From: Massariosphaeria phaeospora | Lineage: Eukaryota > Ascomycota > Dothideomycetes > Pleosporales | Direction: 5' to 3' | NCBI GenBank assembly: GCA_011032825.1 | Contig: JAADJZ010000001.1 | Coordinates: 62,001-126,000 of the forward strand | Length of the DNA stretch: 64,000 bases | Part shown: positions 1 to 9,759 of the stretch, piece after piece | Numbering within the stretch: position 1 is the first letter of the stretch | How the letters are laid out: every line of letters starts with the position of its first letter | Notes under the pieces: generated by a model | Databases searched by the model: none | What the model was told of the DNA's origin: nothing | The model's input: only the letters and a program-made list of their open reading frames with translations | Translations under genes and position numbers: made by a program

Positions 1-125
1 GGCATCTGGGTGTGCTGCGGCTGCCGCGCCAGGGCAACGACGGCACCGGCGCCGAGGACTGGTATTTCAGTGGCGTGTATATTGAGAGTGGGACGCTTAC
101 GACGGCGGTGGATAGCCCGAAGTAA
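1..125 (+). CDS. 3' end of an unidentified gene (partial)
   Basis: An open frame runs in from the left edge (first full codon at base 3) and stops at TAA 123-125, giving about 40 residues with codon use like other genes here. The tail contains EDWYFSGVYIESG and ends in VDSPK. I do not recognise the family from so short a piece. The start and most of the gene lie outside the window. It could be the final exon of a spliced gene. Confidence 0.5.
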   Translation, partial: HLGVLRLPRQGNDGTGAEDWYFSGVYIESGTLTTAVDSPK

Positions 126-1119
126 ATGAGCAGGTTGGATGGGATGGAAGGGGATGAAATGCAGGGGTGAGGGGGTTTGTGTGGGAGGAGAGGGGAGGAG
201 AGGAACGTTGGGACGGGTCGCGATGTTTCTGATTCGGTTGTGATGTATATATTTTACGATCTGAGGATTTGGGGATGCGGTAGTACATCTGTCTTTCTAG
301 CTGCTGCATGTGTACTGTTGCTGTTTCCATTGCTATTGCCGTTGGTATCACATAAACCGCCTTGGTAGTCAGTCATACTGCTCTGCTGCACTGAGTTGAA
401 AACCAAACACTAGGCTAGATTAGTTCAGTTGGCTTCGATTTACATGGGTATTTGTTGCGTATTGCAAACAGTTGTTTACTACGCAGATGAATTAGGTGTA
501 TGTATACATACAAAAGTAAAGAGAAGTAAACTAGTTTGCAGTAGGTAGGTAATAACAATCTTTTTCTTTGATTGCGGGGTTTTGGGATGTGGGGTTTAGC
601 GTGCGTGCAGTAAAGCAAGAAAGCAATCAAGTAAGCAAGTAAGGAAAGCAATATGGTTTGCATTGGTCCAATCTTTCAAGGGGTAGATGAATATTACAAT
701 TATAAGTCGTCTACAAACCTAATTCTGTTAAGATGATGACTCGGCCGCACAATGCAGAAGACCCTTCGCCTTCGTTGTTTTTCTTCTTCATCTTCCTCTT
801 CGTCCTCGTCGTGGCTCTGCGCTTTGTGAAATCTAGAGGAATAAAAACTGGGTTGGGTGCAGTGAGGAAGATTAGGTGACAAGGTAGGTAGGCAGAAGGG
901 ATAGGTATTGGCTGCTAATTGACACGCTCTTTTCACACTCATATATCGAAAGATAGGCATCGCCGGAGCTGTGGACGCGCTTTGTCTAGGTACTATGTAT
1001 GCGCTGGATGACTCCGGCCAGGCAACAGATGAGGCCCCCCTTGGGCATTCGCGCAGACTTTTATACCTCGTGCCAGGCAAGTTGGTTCCAATCGGAGGCG
1101 AGGCCGCCCTTGTATAGGG
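126..1119. other. Intergenic, no gene seen
   Basis: Only short frames with no family resemblance. Several direct AAGCAAG/AAGTAAG repeats lie around 610-650, and a Glu/Asp-coding simple run (TCTTCTTCATCTTCCTCTTCG-like) around 780-815. Nothing else supported. Confidence 0.5.
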
Positions 1120-1679
1120 GTAGACGCCGTCGTCGAACAGCCTCTGCACCTCCCTAATCCGCTGCTCCACACAGTGAGCACATAGCTGCACATCGAGATG
1201 CCGCGTCAAGCTCACCCGCAAATTGTCCACGCCAGCCCGCACCGCCATATATGTATGGATCAAATCGGGAATACCCCATGAGGAAATGCTTCTCGTGGGC
1301 GTCAGATGTCACGCTGGTGTGCCCCCGCAAGGCATGTTCGACGGCGCTGGTGCACGCCAGCCAGACGCGCGGGGAGCACAGAGTGAGCTAGTCGTACCGC
1401 ACGACGACGCGGAACGCGGGATCTGCTTTGCAGATATCGTACAGCGCTTTCCCGCACGACCCTACCGGTAGCCAGTTGTGCCACTCCATGAACGCGTGTG
1501 TAAAAGTCGACGTGGGATGCGCATGGACATCAACGCGCTTCGTTGGCTGCGAAAGCCGAGGGGGTTGTGCTGATGACGACGAGGCCGGCGGGGTCGTGCA
1601 GCGCGTAGGTGTATATTTGGTTGCGTAGCTCGCCGGGTATGGACAGGAGATTGCAGTCGCTGGCGGAGGGGGATGGCAT
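1120..1679 (-). pseudogene. Broken 2EXR-family gene
   Basis: Reading leftward from an ATG at 1679, the first frame gives a classic 2EXR start (LLSIPGELRNQIYTYALHD) that stops after about 48 codons. A second frame resumes with YDICKADPAFRVVVRYD, meets an in-frame TAG, and continues LACTSAVEHALRGHTSVT and GYSRFD. A third frame supplies the C-terminal block DNLRVSLTRHLD...EQRIREVQRLFDDG. All three blocks align in order with the intact 2EXR protein at 2362-3207. Seen directly: at least two frame changes, one stop and a deletion after the N-terminal block. 2EXR proteins are an expanded fungal F-box-like family of unknown molecular role. Dead copy of the neighbour. Confidence 0.8.
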
Positions 1680-1810
1680 GGTTGGTAGGAAGGATGGGTT
1701 CGAGGATGAGATCGGGTGTTGGGGGTGGGAGACAGGGGGAGAAAGAGAATGGGGGAGCAGAGGGCGAATATTTAAATTGTGCTGTGGCTTTGCGAGTTAG
1801 TCTTGTAGAT

Positions 1811-1841
1811 GAACCATGGTTGTGGTAGCTCGGCTCCACAA
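1811..1841. repeat. Short dispersed repeat, copy 1 (GAACCATGGTT...CTCCACAA)
   Basis: Contains GAACCATGGTT, then about 10 variable bases, then GGCTCCACAA. The same two blocks recur at 18759-18790 and 63477-63503 in the same orientation. Flanking sequence is not conserved. Confidence 0.5.
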
Positions 1842-2013
1842 AAAGAACTGAGATCTAGCCAACTGCACGCTGTAATAAAGCATGCATATCTCTCGTCCGA
1901 TTGGTGATGTAGAACAGATTGAAGCGAGTGCAGAAGCTTGTTGGAGCATAAGAGGCTCTCGCGGCTATCGTTCATCCCGGTATCCCAAGTTAAACGGTGT
2001 CCGACGAGCTATT

Positions 2014-2375
2014 GTAGGAATTGGTAGAACGGTTGAAACATAACTATTGCCTAGTGTGCTGCATACGATAGGAGCACATCAAAGCTGGTGCAACTCTTTC
2101 AAACTTGCGGAAATCCGTTCTGATATCGAGAAGACTGGGAGACATGTCGATTAGTCGGCAAAGAAACCTTTCTTGCCGACATGTAACCCGAAGATTCGAC
2201 GTTGAAATTGGGGTCGTAGGCCGGTTGAAATATGTATTGCCTAGTGCGGCAGACACGATAGGGCGTTGTTAGAGGTGTAAAGGAGAGGTGGCGTTTCAAG
2301 GTCTTGCTAGAATTCCCTCTGTTATCGACAAAACGAGAAGAGTCTAGAGCCGAGTTGTCTGTCAACATCCAATCT
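2014..2375. repeat. Two-copy degenerate tandem repeat, about 180 bp
   Basis: The stretch from about 2014 to 2190 is repeated from about 2195 to 2375. Shared landmarks are the GGTTGAAA block, ATTGCCTAGTG (near 2047 and 2235), ACGATAGG and a GA-rich block near 2125 and 2330. Copies are clearly diverged. The second copy runs up to and slightly into the 3' end of the 2EXR gene on the minus strand. No protein is evident in either copy. Confidence 0.6.
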
Positions 2376-3207
2376 CGAATAACTGCCTAATCTGCTCCAC
2401 CCGCACATTCACAGCCGCCTCGTCGTCGCTAGGCATCGGCATTGCCACAGGATACAGCTCATCGGGATGTAGCTGGGAAAGCGTCAAGCGAAAGTTGTCC
2501 AGAAAAGGCCCGCGGTTGCCCGTATTCGCCGAGTTCAGGCGGAGCTTAGAGCAGCAACGGTCGAAACGTTGCGACTCGCGGTGATGAGGTACCAGTGTTA
2601 CCCCGGGATCCCCACGGAACATTTGCCGCAGCGCGCAATGCAGAGCTAGCCAGCTGGTGGGGTCTCTGCTGAAAAATCCGGTGGTTGCTGGTACCGCCGT
2701 GGCGTAGCGAATGATGACTCGAGACGCGGGATGCTGGCGACAGAAGTCGTAGATCCTAGGCCAGTAGTAGCCATTCAGTACACGCGACGCGTACATCGGG
2801 TGCCGGGTCCGTTCGTCTAGTATTGTGACGTTGTGAATGTAGTTCTTGCTGATACTTGAGATGCACTCGAGGAAATCTTCAAACTGCCTCGAGCCAGTAC
2901 GCCCTCCCGACTTCCGGCCATGGAAAGTAAGGTTGTTGAGCGCGAGAGCGAGACCTCTTGTCTCGTCATGCATCTGGCGGCACACATATCTCAGTTGATT
3001 CACTTCGAAGCCTCGCGCCCAGTCTTCAAACGGAATATCGGGCGGTTGTGGGAATAGACCTCCGGCAACATACAGCTTAGGCACCCTGTTGGCGTTGTGC
3101 GGTGTGGCGAATAGTGGAACTTGCTCGGTCAAGGCGTACTCGTATATCATGTTGCGGAGCTCCGCCGGCAATTTGAGAAAGAGGGGGGTAGAGTTTGTTG
3201 ACGCCAT
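2362..3207 (-). CDS. 2EXR-domain protein, 281 aa
   Basis: A single open frame of 281 codons with no introns. The N-terminus carries the 2EXR signature (FLKLPAELRNMIYEYAL, residues about 10-26). The second conserved block (RYVCRQMHDETRGLALALNN) is at residues 75-95, and the C-terminal block ends in VEQIRQLFEIG. Length is normal for the family. 2EXR proteins resemble F-box proteins in their N-terminal helix, but their molecular function is not established; they are expanded and strain-variable in Pezizomycotina. A pseudogene copy lies just downstream (1120-1679), and four further relatives occur in the first 24.6 kb. The ATG at 3207 is followed directly by the conserved domain, so the start is secure. 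Confidence 0.85.
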   Translation of the reverse strand: MASTNSTPLFLKLPAELRNMIYEYALTEQVPLFATPHNANRVPKLYVAGGLFPQPPDIPFEDWARGFEVNQLRYVCRQMHDETRGLALALNNLTFHGRKSGGRTGSRQFEDFLECISSISKNYIHNVTILDERTRHPMYASRVLNGYYWPRIYDFCRQHPASRVIIRYATAVPATTGFFSRDPTSWLALHCALRQMFRGDPGVTLVPHHRESQRFDRCCSKLRLNSANTGNRGPFLDNFRLTLSQLHPDELYPVAMPMPSDDEAAVNVRVEQIRQLFEIGC

Positions 3208-5118
3208 TATTCTCTGAGCTTTGCTGTGTGTGTGAAGGGGACGAAGGAAGCGGAGATGTTCATGTACTCACGTAATGCAGTATAAGGTCTAAAGAGGAGG
3301 AGGGGCAGTCTCGGCTGAACCCGGTAGAGGCCATCCAGGCGCTAATGACTAAGTGCCAAGGCGTTACTAACCTTACTTAGTAAGCAACTTTTAGCAGAGA
3401 GGACTTCGAGATTTCGCTCTCTCTCTCTCTCTCTTATCAATCTCTTAGTCTCTTAGTCTCTCAATTTCAATCTCAATCTCATCTATCGTATCTATCTTTT
3501 CCATCTCATCTATCTCATCGGCAGATAACGCGATTCAGACACGGGAGATGAAATTACCAAAGTTGCTAACGTAAAGGAGGGGCAGGAGGGGCAATTCAGA
3601 TAGAGGTAGAGGAGATCCAGAGCTAGAGCGACAATTCACCCGCAGCTGCCTAGCTAATGTCAGCTTACCTATAGCTACCTATCGCGTCAAACGTGCGCGT
3701 TAATTCACCCGTAGCTACCTCTACATGCGTACTATATATACCTGTAAACTATACCTACTACTAGCTGCCGCCCTAGAACCTTCTTTATGTAGATTTTCGC
3801 GTGTCTTATCTAAGATATTAACTCTGTAGCAGTCTCAACTACCTATATTGACTCCGTAGCAGCCCGATCCGTAGCGCAGACAGACCAGCTCTCCCACTGC
3901 CCACCATCCCCTAGAAGTAGCTAGACAGCGCGCACCCACCTACAGATGAAAGGTTACATTTCATTTCAACTCAATTCATTTCTCACAGTCAAGGGAAAAG
4001 GAAGATAGAAGCAGAGATTTAACAGTCCGCTTGACAGGTTGCTTGAGCATTGCAGACTAGCTAACTGAACTGAACTGGACTGAACTGAATTCGACAGGTG
4101 CAGACATTTCCTTCACGACCGACAGCCACCGTGCTTGTCCCGTCGTCGCCCGTCTAGAACATGCTCAATTGAGCAAGTCAGCCAGTCCACCCTCAAAGCC
4201 CCTCCCTCAGCAAAGCCAAGTGAAGCAGCCAGTGAAACTCGACCCGAAGAAAAAGATTGATTGAGAAAAGAATTAGCCATTAGACCAATGCACGCTTCCG
4301 ATGCCATCGCCCCGTCATTGTCCGTTCCCATCGTGCGAATCGTCGGCCATTTCGTTCGTTCGTGAAGACCCCCCACGGAAACGGGAAAAAAACCCCGCTG
4401 ATCCGTCCGTCATAAGCGTTCATCGTCCGTCATATAGAGTTTGGGCCGTATGGCAGAAAGAGACAAAGGAGAAGAAAGAGGGGGAGTGGCCGCACGGAAC
4501 AAGTATAACCCAGGAAGGGAAAGGGGGAGAAGGAAGTATGGGTTGAGTGTCGTGCAGTGTGTGCATTGCAATGTACAAAGAGAGCCACGCAGTTGTGAGG
4601 GAGAGCGATGAGAGGCGGATATGGAATCCCGCCTCGGCAATGGAGCATGTTGCCAGGCCCAATGCCTTGGACCCGGCAACATCTCCGGCTTTCCCAACGC
4701 GTGGCTCGAATTAGGGAATCAGATTGGGGAAAAGCGACACAAGGACGGATCATGTAAGCGTAGCGTCATGAACCCACCGCTACGCCGAGAAGAAACAGTT
4801 ATAAAAAGAAAGAAGAAATCGGCCTTCCTCGACGCGATCAAGTATAATCTCCGAAGAAGAACTGAACACACAAACTAGAACGAAGGCCGGCCAAGGGCTG
4901 AAGGTAAATAAACGAAGTATGAACAAATAACATAGGAGATGCTTTTAGATATGGCAGATGACAAGCCAGATGCTAGATGTGAGTCCCCTCTCACAGTGAG
5001 ATGATGCTAAGATGCAATAGATGCAATTGGCGGCGCTCAAAGGTCACCGGTGCCGGACAACGCCGTTCATGCAGTAACCAGGCAGATGCTCAAACGTCAA
5101 CCCGAAAGAGTCGGTCCT
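3208..5118. other. Intergenic: CT microsatellite and TA-rich low-complexity DNA
   Basis: A (CT)n run lies at 3415-3434 and continues as TCTCAATCTCA/ATCTATC-like repeats to about 3520. From about 3600 to 3860 the sequence is a TAGCTACC/CTACCTATA-rich low-complexity tract with near-repeats (CACCCGTAGCTACCT and CACCCGCAGCTGCCT), as in decayed fungal repeats. 3960-4095 has TGAACTGAACTGGACTGAACTGAAT-type repetition. No convincing coding frame. Confidence 0.5.
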
Positions 5119-7014
5119 CTAAGAATGAGGCAACAGAGCAGGGTCGCTCGGAAGACCGGCAAAGCGTTGCTCAAACGATGCAGGGAGCTCAAATGCATGC
5201 GAAGCCGATGCACGAGGGAAAGTGTGGTTGGGCCGTGCCACAAAAGGCGAGCCAAGTCGGATCGTAGACTGCCCTTGCATTTCCTGGTCCGAGGCAACGG
5301 TGTCGGCCGGGCTCTGCAACGCCGGCAAGCTCAAGTCGGCAAACGGGTTAAACTCGGGCGGTCCGGTGGTAGACAAAGGGAGACGGCGGGCTCCTTCGCC
5401 CATATCACCAAGGCTGAACCCGCGGCTACGAACGCGTCGGTGGCTAGACTTGGCCGGGGCACCGAAAAGCTGGTCGACGAAGGTGTTGCCTCGTGATCGA
5501 GCCTGTTCTTCGAAGTTGTGAAGAGCACGGCGCTTGAATGGCCGCGAGATCGGCTTCGGTGCATGCAACCGGAGAGGCGAGCCAAGCTTAGGCGCGTTTC
5601 CTGAGGGTGCATGCCATGTTCGTGCAGTCGATTGGTTCATGCTCATGTCCGTCATTTGCGACATGGACTGGAACGAAGATCCAACAAGGTTGCCAATGCC
5701 GAGTCCAATGTGCAGAGACTGTGACTTTTGGTGTGCCGAGGAGCGCGTATTTGGCCAAGCGGTTTCTGTCGGACGAGGAGATGCATTACTTGCTAGCTGT
5801 TGTAGAGGATTACCAAATTGCATGGAAGCAGCAGTGCTTGTCGCGAGCGATACGTTCATGTCACGCGTAGAGAAGCTCGGCGCCTTGGGTTGCGAGAAGG
5901 GCGAGGAGAGCACCTGCGTGTGCGACGAACGAGGTGAAGCTTGGGGTGAAGACTGCAAAGGTGATGGCGAACGTTGGCGGAGTAGCCGCTGATAGTGAGC
6001 AGAAAGAGTTGGCTTCTGCTTTGCCAAGTCACGCAGACGCTTGCGGCACTGCTTCTCGGTGGGGTATCGCGCATACGGCTTGTTGCTGCCCGGAACAGGA
6101 GTGCTGCTCCCACTCTTGGGGGGCTTGATGGTGTCTGGCGTGCCGCAACGGGAGTCGTACTGTGCAGCTGCCCGAATGCTCGCCATGGACGACGCAGTCC
6201 GCGACCCTCTCCAGGTCTTGCGAGCCATTCTCGCCACACGATGGCACACACCATTCGGCGGAACAGTGCTGGGCAGAGCCTTGAATGGAGTCACGGTGGG
6301 ATCCTGGAGATACCTCATATAGGTCATCCACAGGTGGTAATCCATTTCCTCTGTAAAGGTTGCGCGTAGTTTCAACTTCTTGGGCAGGCGAGGTTGATGC
6401 ACAGCAAGAGGTGAGCTCAGGCCACCGTATTTGACCTCAGGTAGGCAGAAACTGAACGGATCAGCCATGTCGTCTTCGGGGCTTGTGCAGCTGCCACCCA
6501 GTGACGGGAACGAGTCGAAACTGTCTCTTGAGGACATGGACGAGTCTGAGAAACCCGACGAGGACGTCGGCCGGCTAGAGGTTTCACTCTGACTGGCCGG
6601 ATCCATGTCTGACCAGTGCTGGGGTCCGTCGAAGTCGCTCAGGCTCCTCATCTGGGCGATGGGGGTCTTTGGCGGCGAGAGCAGGCGGCCAAACGTCACG
6701 GCCGGGGACAGATAGGCGCTGTCATGAGAGGGTAGGGTTGGGAGGTCTGCGGTGGCTTCCGAGCGGGGCTCTGGTGTCTCGATGGTCGGGATGGGCCTGT
6801 AGGCAGTACGCTCGTCGAGCTCGTCGAAGTCGGGGTTGACGGCAAAGGTCGTGCGACGGCGGCGGACTTTGAGCGTCTGTCGTGGAAGCGGTGGCGGGCC
6901 GACTTCCTCAGGCCGCACCTCGGGCTCCGGCGTGCGCGGCGCCTGTCCGTCCTGGTAGTGGAACATGAAGTTGCGCGGGAGGGTGATGGAGAGCTGGGGG
7001 CGTTCCGGGTCCAT
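5119..7014 (-). CDS. Large Ser/Pro-rich nuclear regulator-like protein, 631 aa (666 aa with upstream ATG)
   Basis: A long intron-free frame. The ATG at 7014 (MDPERPQLSI) is preferred over the upstream in-frame ATG at 7119, because the sequence between them looks like 5' leader and a CCGCACAG acceptor-like site lies just before 7014. The body is Ser/Pro-rich and disordered. One conserved core lies at about residues 215-350 of the shorter form: FTEEMDYHLWMTYMRYLQDP, then VARMARKTW, then QCRKRLRDLAKQK and HYQRLL. The Trp/aromatic spacing and basic helix suggest a SANT/Myb-like or similar DNA-binding fold (inference). I recognise the core as conserved in ascomycetes but cannot give it a name. The long GC-rich upstream region (7.0-8.6 kb) fits a regulatory gene. 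Confidence 0.7.
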   Translation of the reverse strand: MDPERPQLSITLPRNFMFHYQDGQAPRTPEPEVRPEEVGPPPLPRQTLKVRRRRTTFAVNPDFDELDERTAYRPIPTIETPEPRSEATADLPTLPSHDSAYLSPAVTFGRLLSPPKTPIAQMRSLSDFDGPQHWSDMDPASQSETSSRPTSSSGFSDSSMSSRDSFDSFPSLGGSCTSPEDDMADPFSFCLPEVKYGGLSSPLAVHQPRLPKKLKLRATFTEEMDYHLWMTYMRYLQDPTVTPFKALPSTVPPNGVCHRVARMARKTWRGSRTASSMASIRAAAQYDSRCGTPDTIKPPKSGSSTPVPGSNKPYARYPTEKQCRKRLRDLAKQKPTLSAHYQRLLRQRSPSPLQSSPQASPRSSHTQVLSSPFSQPKAPSFSTRDMNVSLATSTAASMQFGNPLQQLASNASPRPTETAWPNTRSSAHQKSQSLHIGLGIGNLVGSSFQSMSQMTDMSMNQSTARTWHAPSGNAPKLGSPLRLHAPKPISRPFKRRALHNFEEQARSRGNTFVDQLFGAPAKSSHRRVRSRGFSLGDMGEGARRLPLSTTGPPEFNPFADLSLPALQSPADTVASDQEMQGQSTIRLGSPFVARPNHTFPRASASHAFELPASFEQRFAGLPSDPALLPHS

Positions 7015-7119
7015 GCTGCTGTGCGGGGGCAAGACGGGTGAGGTTAAAGGTCCAGGCGGTGTGCAGCTCTCAGGGCTGTCGACGAGCCAAAGCGCGGTCT
7101 CAATCTCCAAGCACTGCAA

Positions 7120-9759
7120 GGACTCCAGGGATCAATTAGCAGAGGGTCCGACCAACGGCGGCGGCGAGTTTCCGGACGCGCAGGGCGGGGGCTGCGATGG
7201 ACGGCGGGTGCCAGCAGGTGTTTGGAGGCTGCGAACGCGACTGTGCGAGCTGCACGGCGGGTTACACAAACAACCGGGGAGATTTGCACACCCTTTGTTC
7301 GGTCGTCCAAGTCGTGGCAAGGCGTCGCGTACGACTCAATCGGCCTGCTGCCGTCGCCGGGCGTGTTGCAGGACGGGCGCAGGCAAGGAGCGGCGTCGAC
7401 GGCTCGTTCGAGGGCGGGCGCGACGCTGGCGCTCGAGCTGGCGGCGCGCCGGAGCAGCGAGCGACAGGCGTCTCGGGCAGGTTAGATGCGCGCGCCGTAG
7501 AGGTGGTGAGAAGGGCGGCGGTCGTGGTCGTGGTCGTGGTCGTGGTTCGGTGCCGGTGGTACTAGGGGGAGTGCGGTGGCCTGAGAGCGACGGGGGCAGT
7601 CGGGCGGTTTACGGGCAGGCCATGGGCGGACGGGCGACAGACAAGAGGCAAGAGACAAGAGACAAGAGCCCAAAGACACAACGGGGCAGCGACGCAGCTG
7701 GAGACTCGACTCGAGACGGGCCTCAACGCATCGCGCAGGCGGCAGGCGGCGTCGGGGGGGGCGGTGGGCGGCGGTGGTCGGCGGTGGTGTTGAGGGCAGG
7801 CGCGGCGAGGTGAGGTTGGAGAACGGGCAGGAGCGTCCGCCAGGTGCGCCGGGGCAGGTCTACGGGCGGGCCAGCGCTAACTGCTGCAAGCGGCTTGGCG
7901 CACGGCCGAAACTTCACGCTACCCACCACGACACCTCTCCGCCAGACAACCTCGCCGCCAGAGTCCACACACACAGCCGCCGGCCCACGCGCAGCAGCCA
8001 ACCGTGGAATGCACCGCTTCGCACAGCATTCCACCGCTGTGCGTCCAATCCGCACGTGAGCCGGCCGCCCCCCGCTTCGCCAGCTTCGTCTCGCCACCCC
8101 AAACGCTGTCCTGCTGTCCGACGGCCACACGTTGGACGCGTCGTTAGCGCGTATCGCCAATTCACCCCCCGAGCCTCGCGCTCGGGCCCGATTCGGTAGG
8201 CCGCCTGGCCCGTGAGCGCACATCACCCACTCATCAGCCCCTGCGTCTGCATGCCCGGCCGTCTGCACGACCACTTGTCACGACCACATGGCACAGACCT
8301 TCGTCCCCTCCGCTGGCACGCCATCCGAGCCTCCTCCGCGCGGGGCGACGGTGCGCACAACGGCTTCTGCCATCCTTCGCGCTGCATCGCCGTGCTTTTT
8401 GGCCTCCGCCCCCACTCTTCTGCAGGCACGAGCAGGGTGGCTTCGAGACATGCCAGCGGTGAGCCCATCACACGGCCCTCACCACCTTTTGGCTCTGCCA
8501 TTCGCCGCCGACTCAATATAAACAACGCGTTCCCCGACGACTCCTGCACTTCCTGCTACGCCGCGCCTCCCGTTGGCAAAGCAACAGGTACAACGCATCC
8601 AGTTGGACTGTTCGTTGTCCAATTGACCTTCTAAGCCCCGGCATAATTCACACTATCACTTCGCGCCTCGATTGACTGCAGAATCAATGCTGATCGAGAT
8701 ATGCAGCACCTGGAATTCCCACGGCATGTCGGAATTCCGTCCAACTGTCATGCGACGGTTAGTGTGCCTGTTAACCCTTCATACATTCCTGGCCATGTGC
8801 ACCGGAGTCAGTATGGTATCGGGTCAGGCACGCTCGACCGATTCAGGTCGACCCTAGCACACGTTTTGCGGTGTGTACAGCAAAGGCCGGCCTCGAAGGC
8901 CATGATGTGAGCACCGGGACGGCTTAATTGCGCCAAAGTTCAGCGCCATCGACGCCATACAGCATCGTCGGCGTGCAGTGCCCCGCAATCTCGATGACCG
9001 TAGTAGTACGCCGCTGTATTTTCCAGGCAGTCAAAAACACCCAATCAAGCCTGACAATCCATGCAATAAACTCAGCACAAGGCCACATCTGGACGCCTCC
9101 ACGCGAAAAGGAAATATTGGTTTGTGAAGAGCTGCAGGTCACACCAAGCGACGTCCTCTTTGGGCCAAGCGTGCGACTTCAACGTTTTCCGTCAACCCCC
9201 AGTCCGCTGCGGGGTTGTATCTTTCGGAAATTGCCACTAGCATCAACGACATCGTGATGCAGCTCTGAGGCGCCATTCGATAGAAGTACTGATAAGCAGG
9301 TGTAGCGCATTGGACTGCCGACCACTTTCGTTGGCTTGCATCGGTCATCTGATATGCCGCCAGTCTCAACAGCTTGAAGCTTGTTGAAGCTTTCTCTCTG
9401 CGCGTGAAGTAACAGAAGGGCGTGTTTATTCTGCCATTGACATGCATTAGATTCTTGCCCAGGGCCTAGGAGGTGCTCCAGCTTCTTGGACGTTCGAACT
9501 TTCGTCAATAGCCGATCCGATGCTCACTGAATGCAAACCGAACACGAAGCTGGCATCGGCACAAACTGCTAATAGGATGAGTTAGGAATTAGAGCCAATC
9601 ACGAAGCAAGGCACATCATGCAATCAAGAGTATTTCACAATAGCCTTCATTCAACAAGTCCTTTACAGGCTCAGGTATAATACACAAACAAATTTCCATC
9701 TAAAGTCAATCCCGATTTCTATCCCCCCTCAGTCACGTCACGTCACGTCGCGTCACACC
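7120..9759. other. Long GC-rich leader/intergenic region
   Basis: About 1.4 kb of very GC-rich DNA (7120-8500), including a (GTGGTC)n run at about 7520-7548, probably the promoter and leader of the minus-strand regulator. All open frames here overlap in several frames without family resemblance. A TATA-like CAATATAAA lies near 8512-8520. Frames at 8924-9508 on the minus strand (up to 109 codons) carry no motif I recognise. Nothing further supported. Confidence 0.45.

Noticed and set aside
6965..7813. 282-codon plus-strand frame
   Set aside because: Overlaps the regulator gene start and a GC-rich leader. Arg/Gly-rich with simple repeats and no domain.
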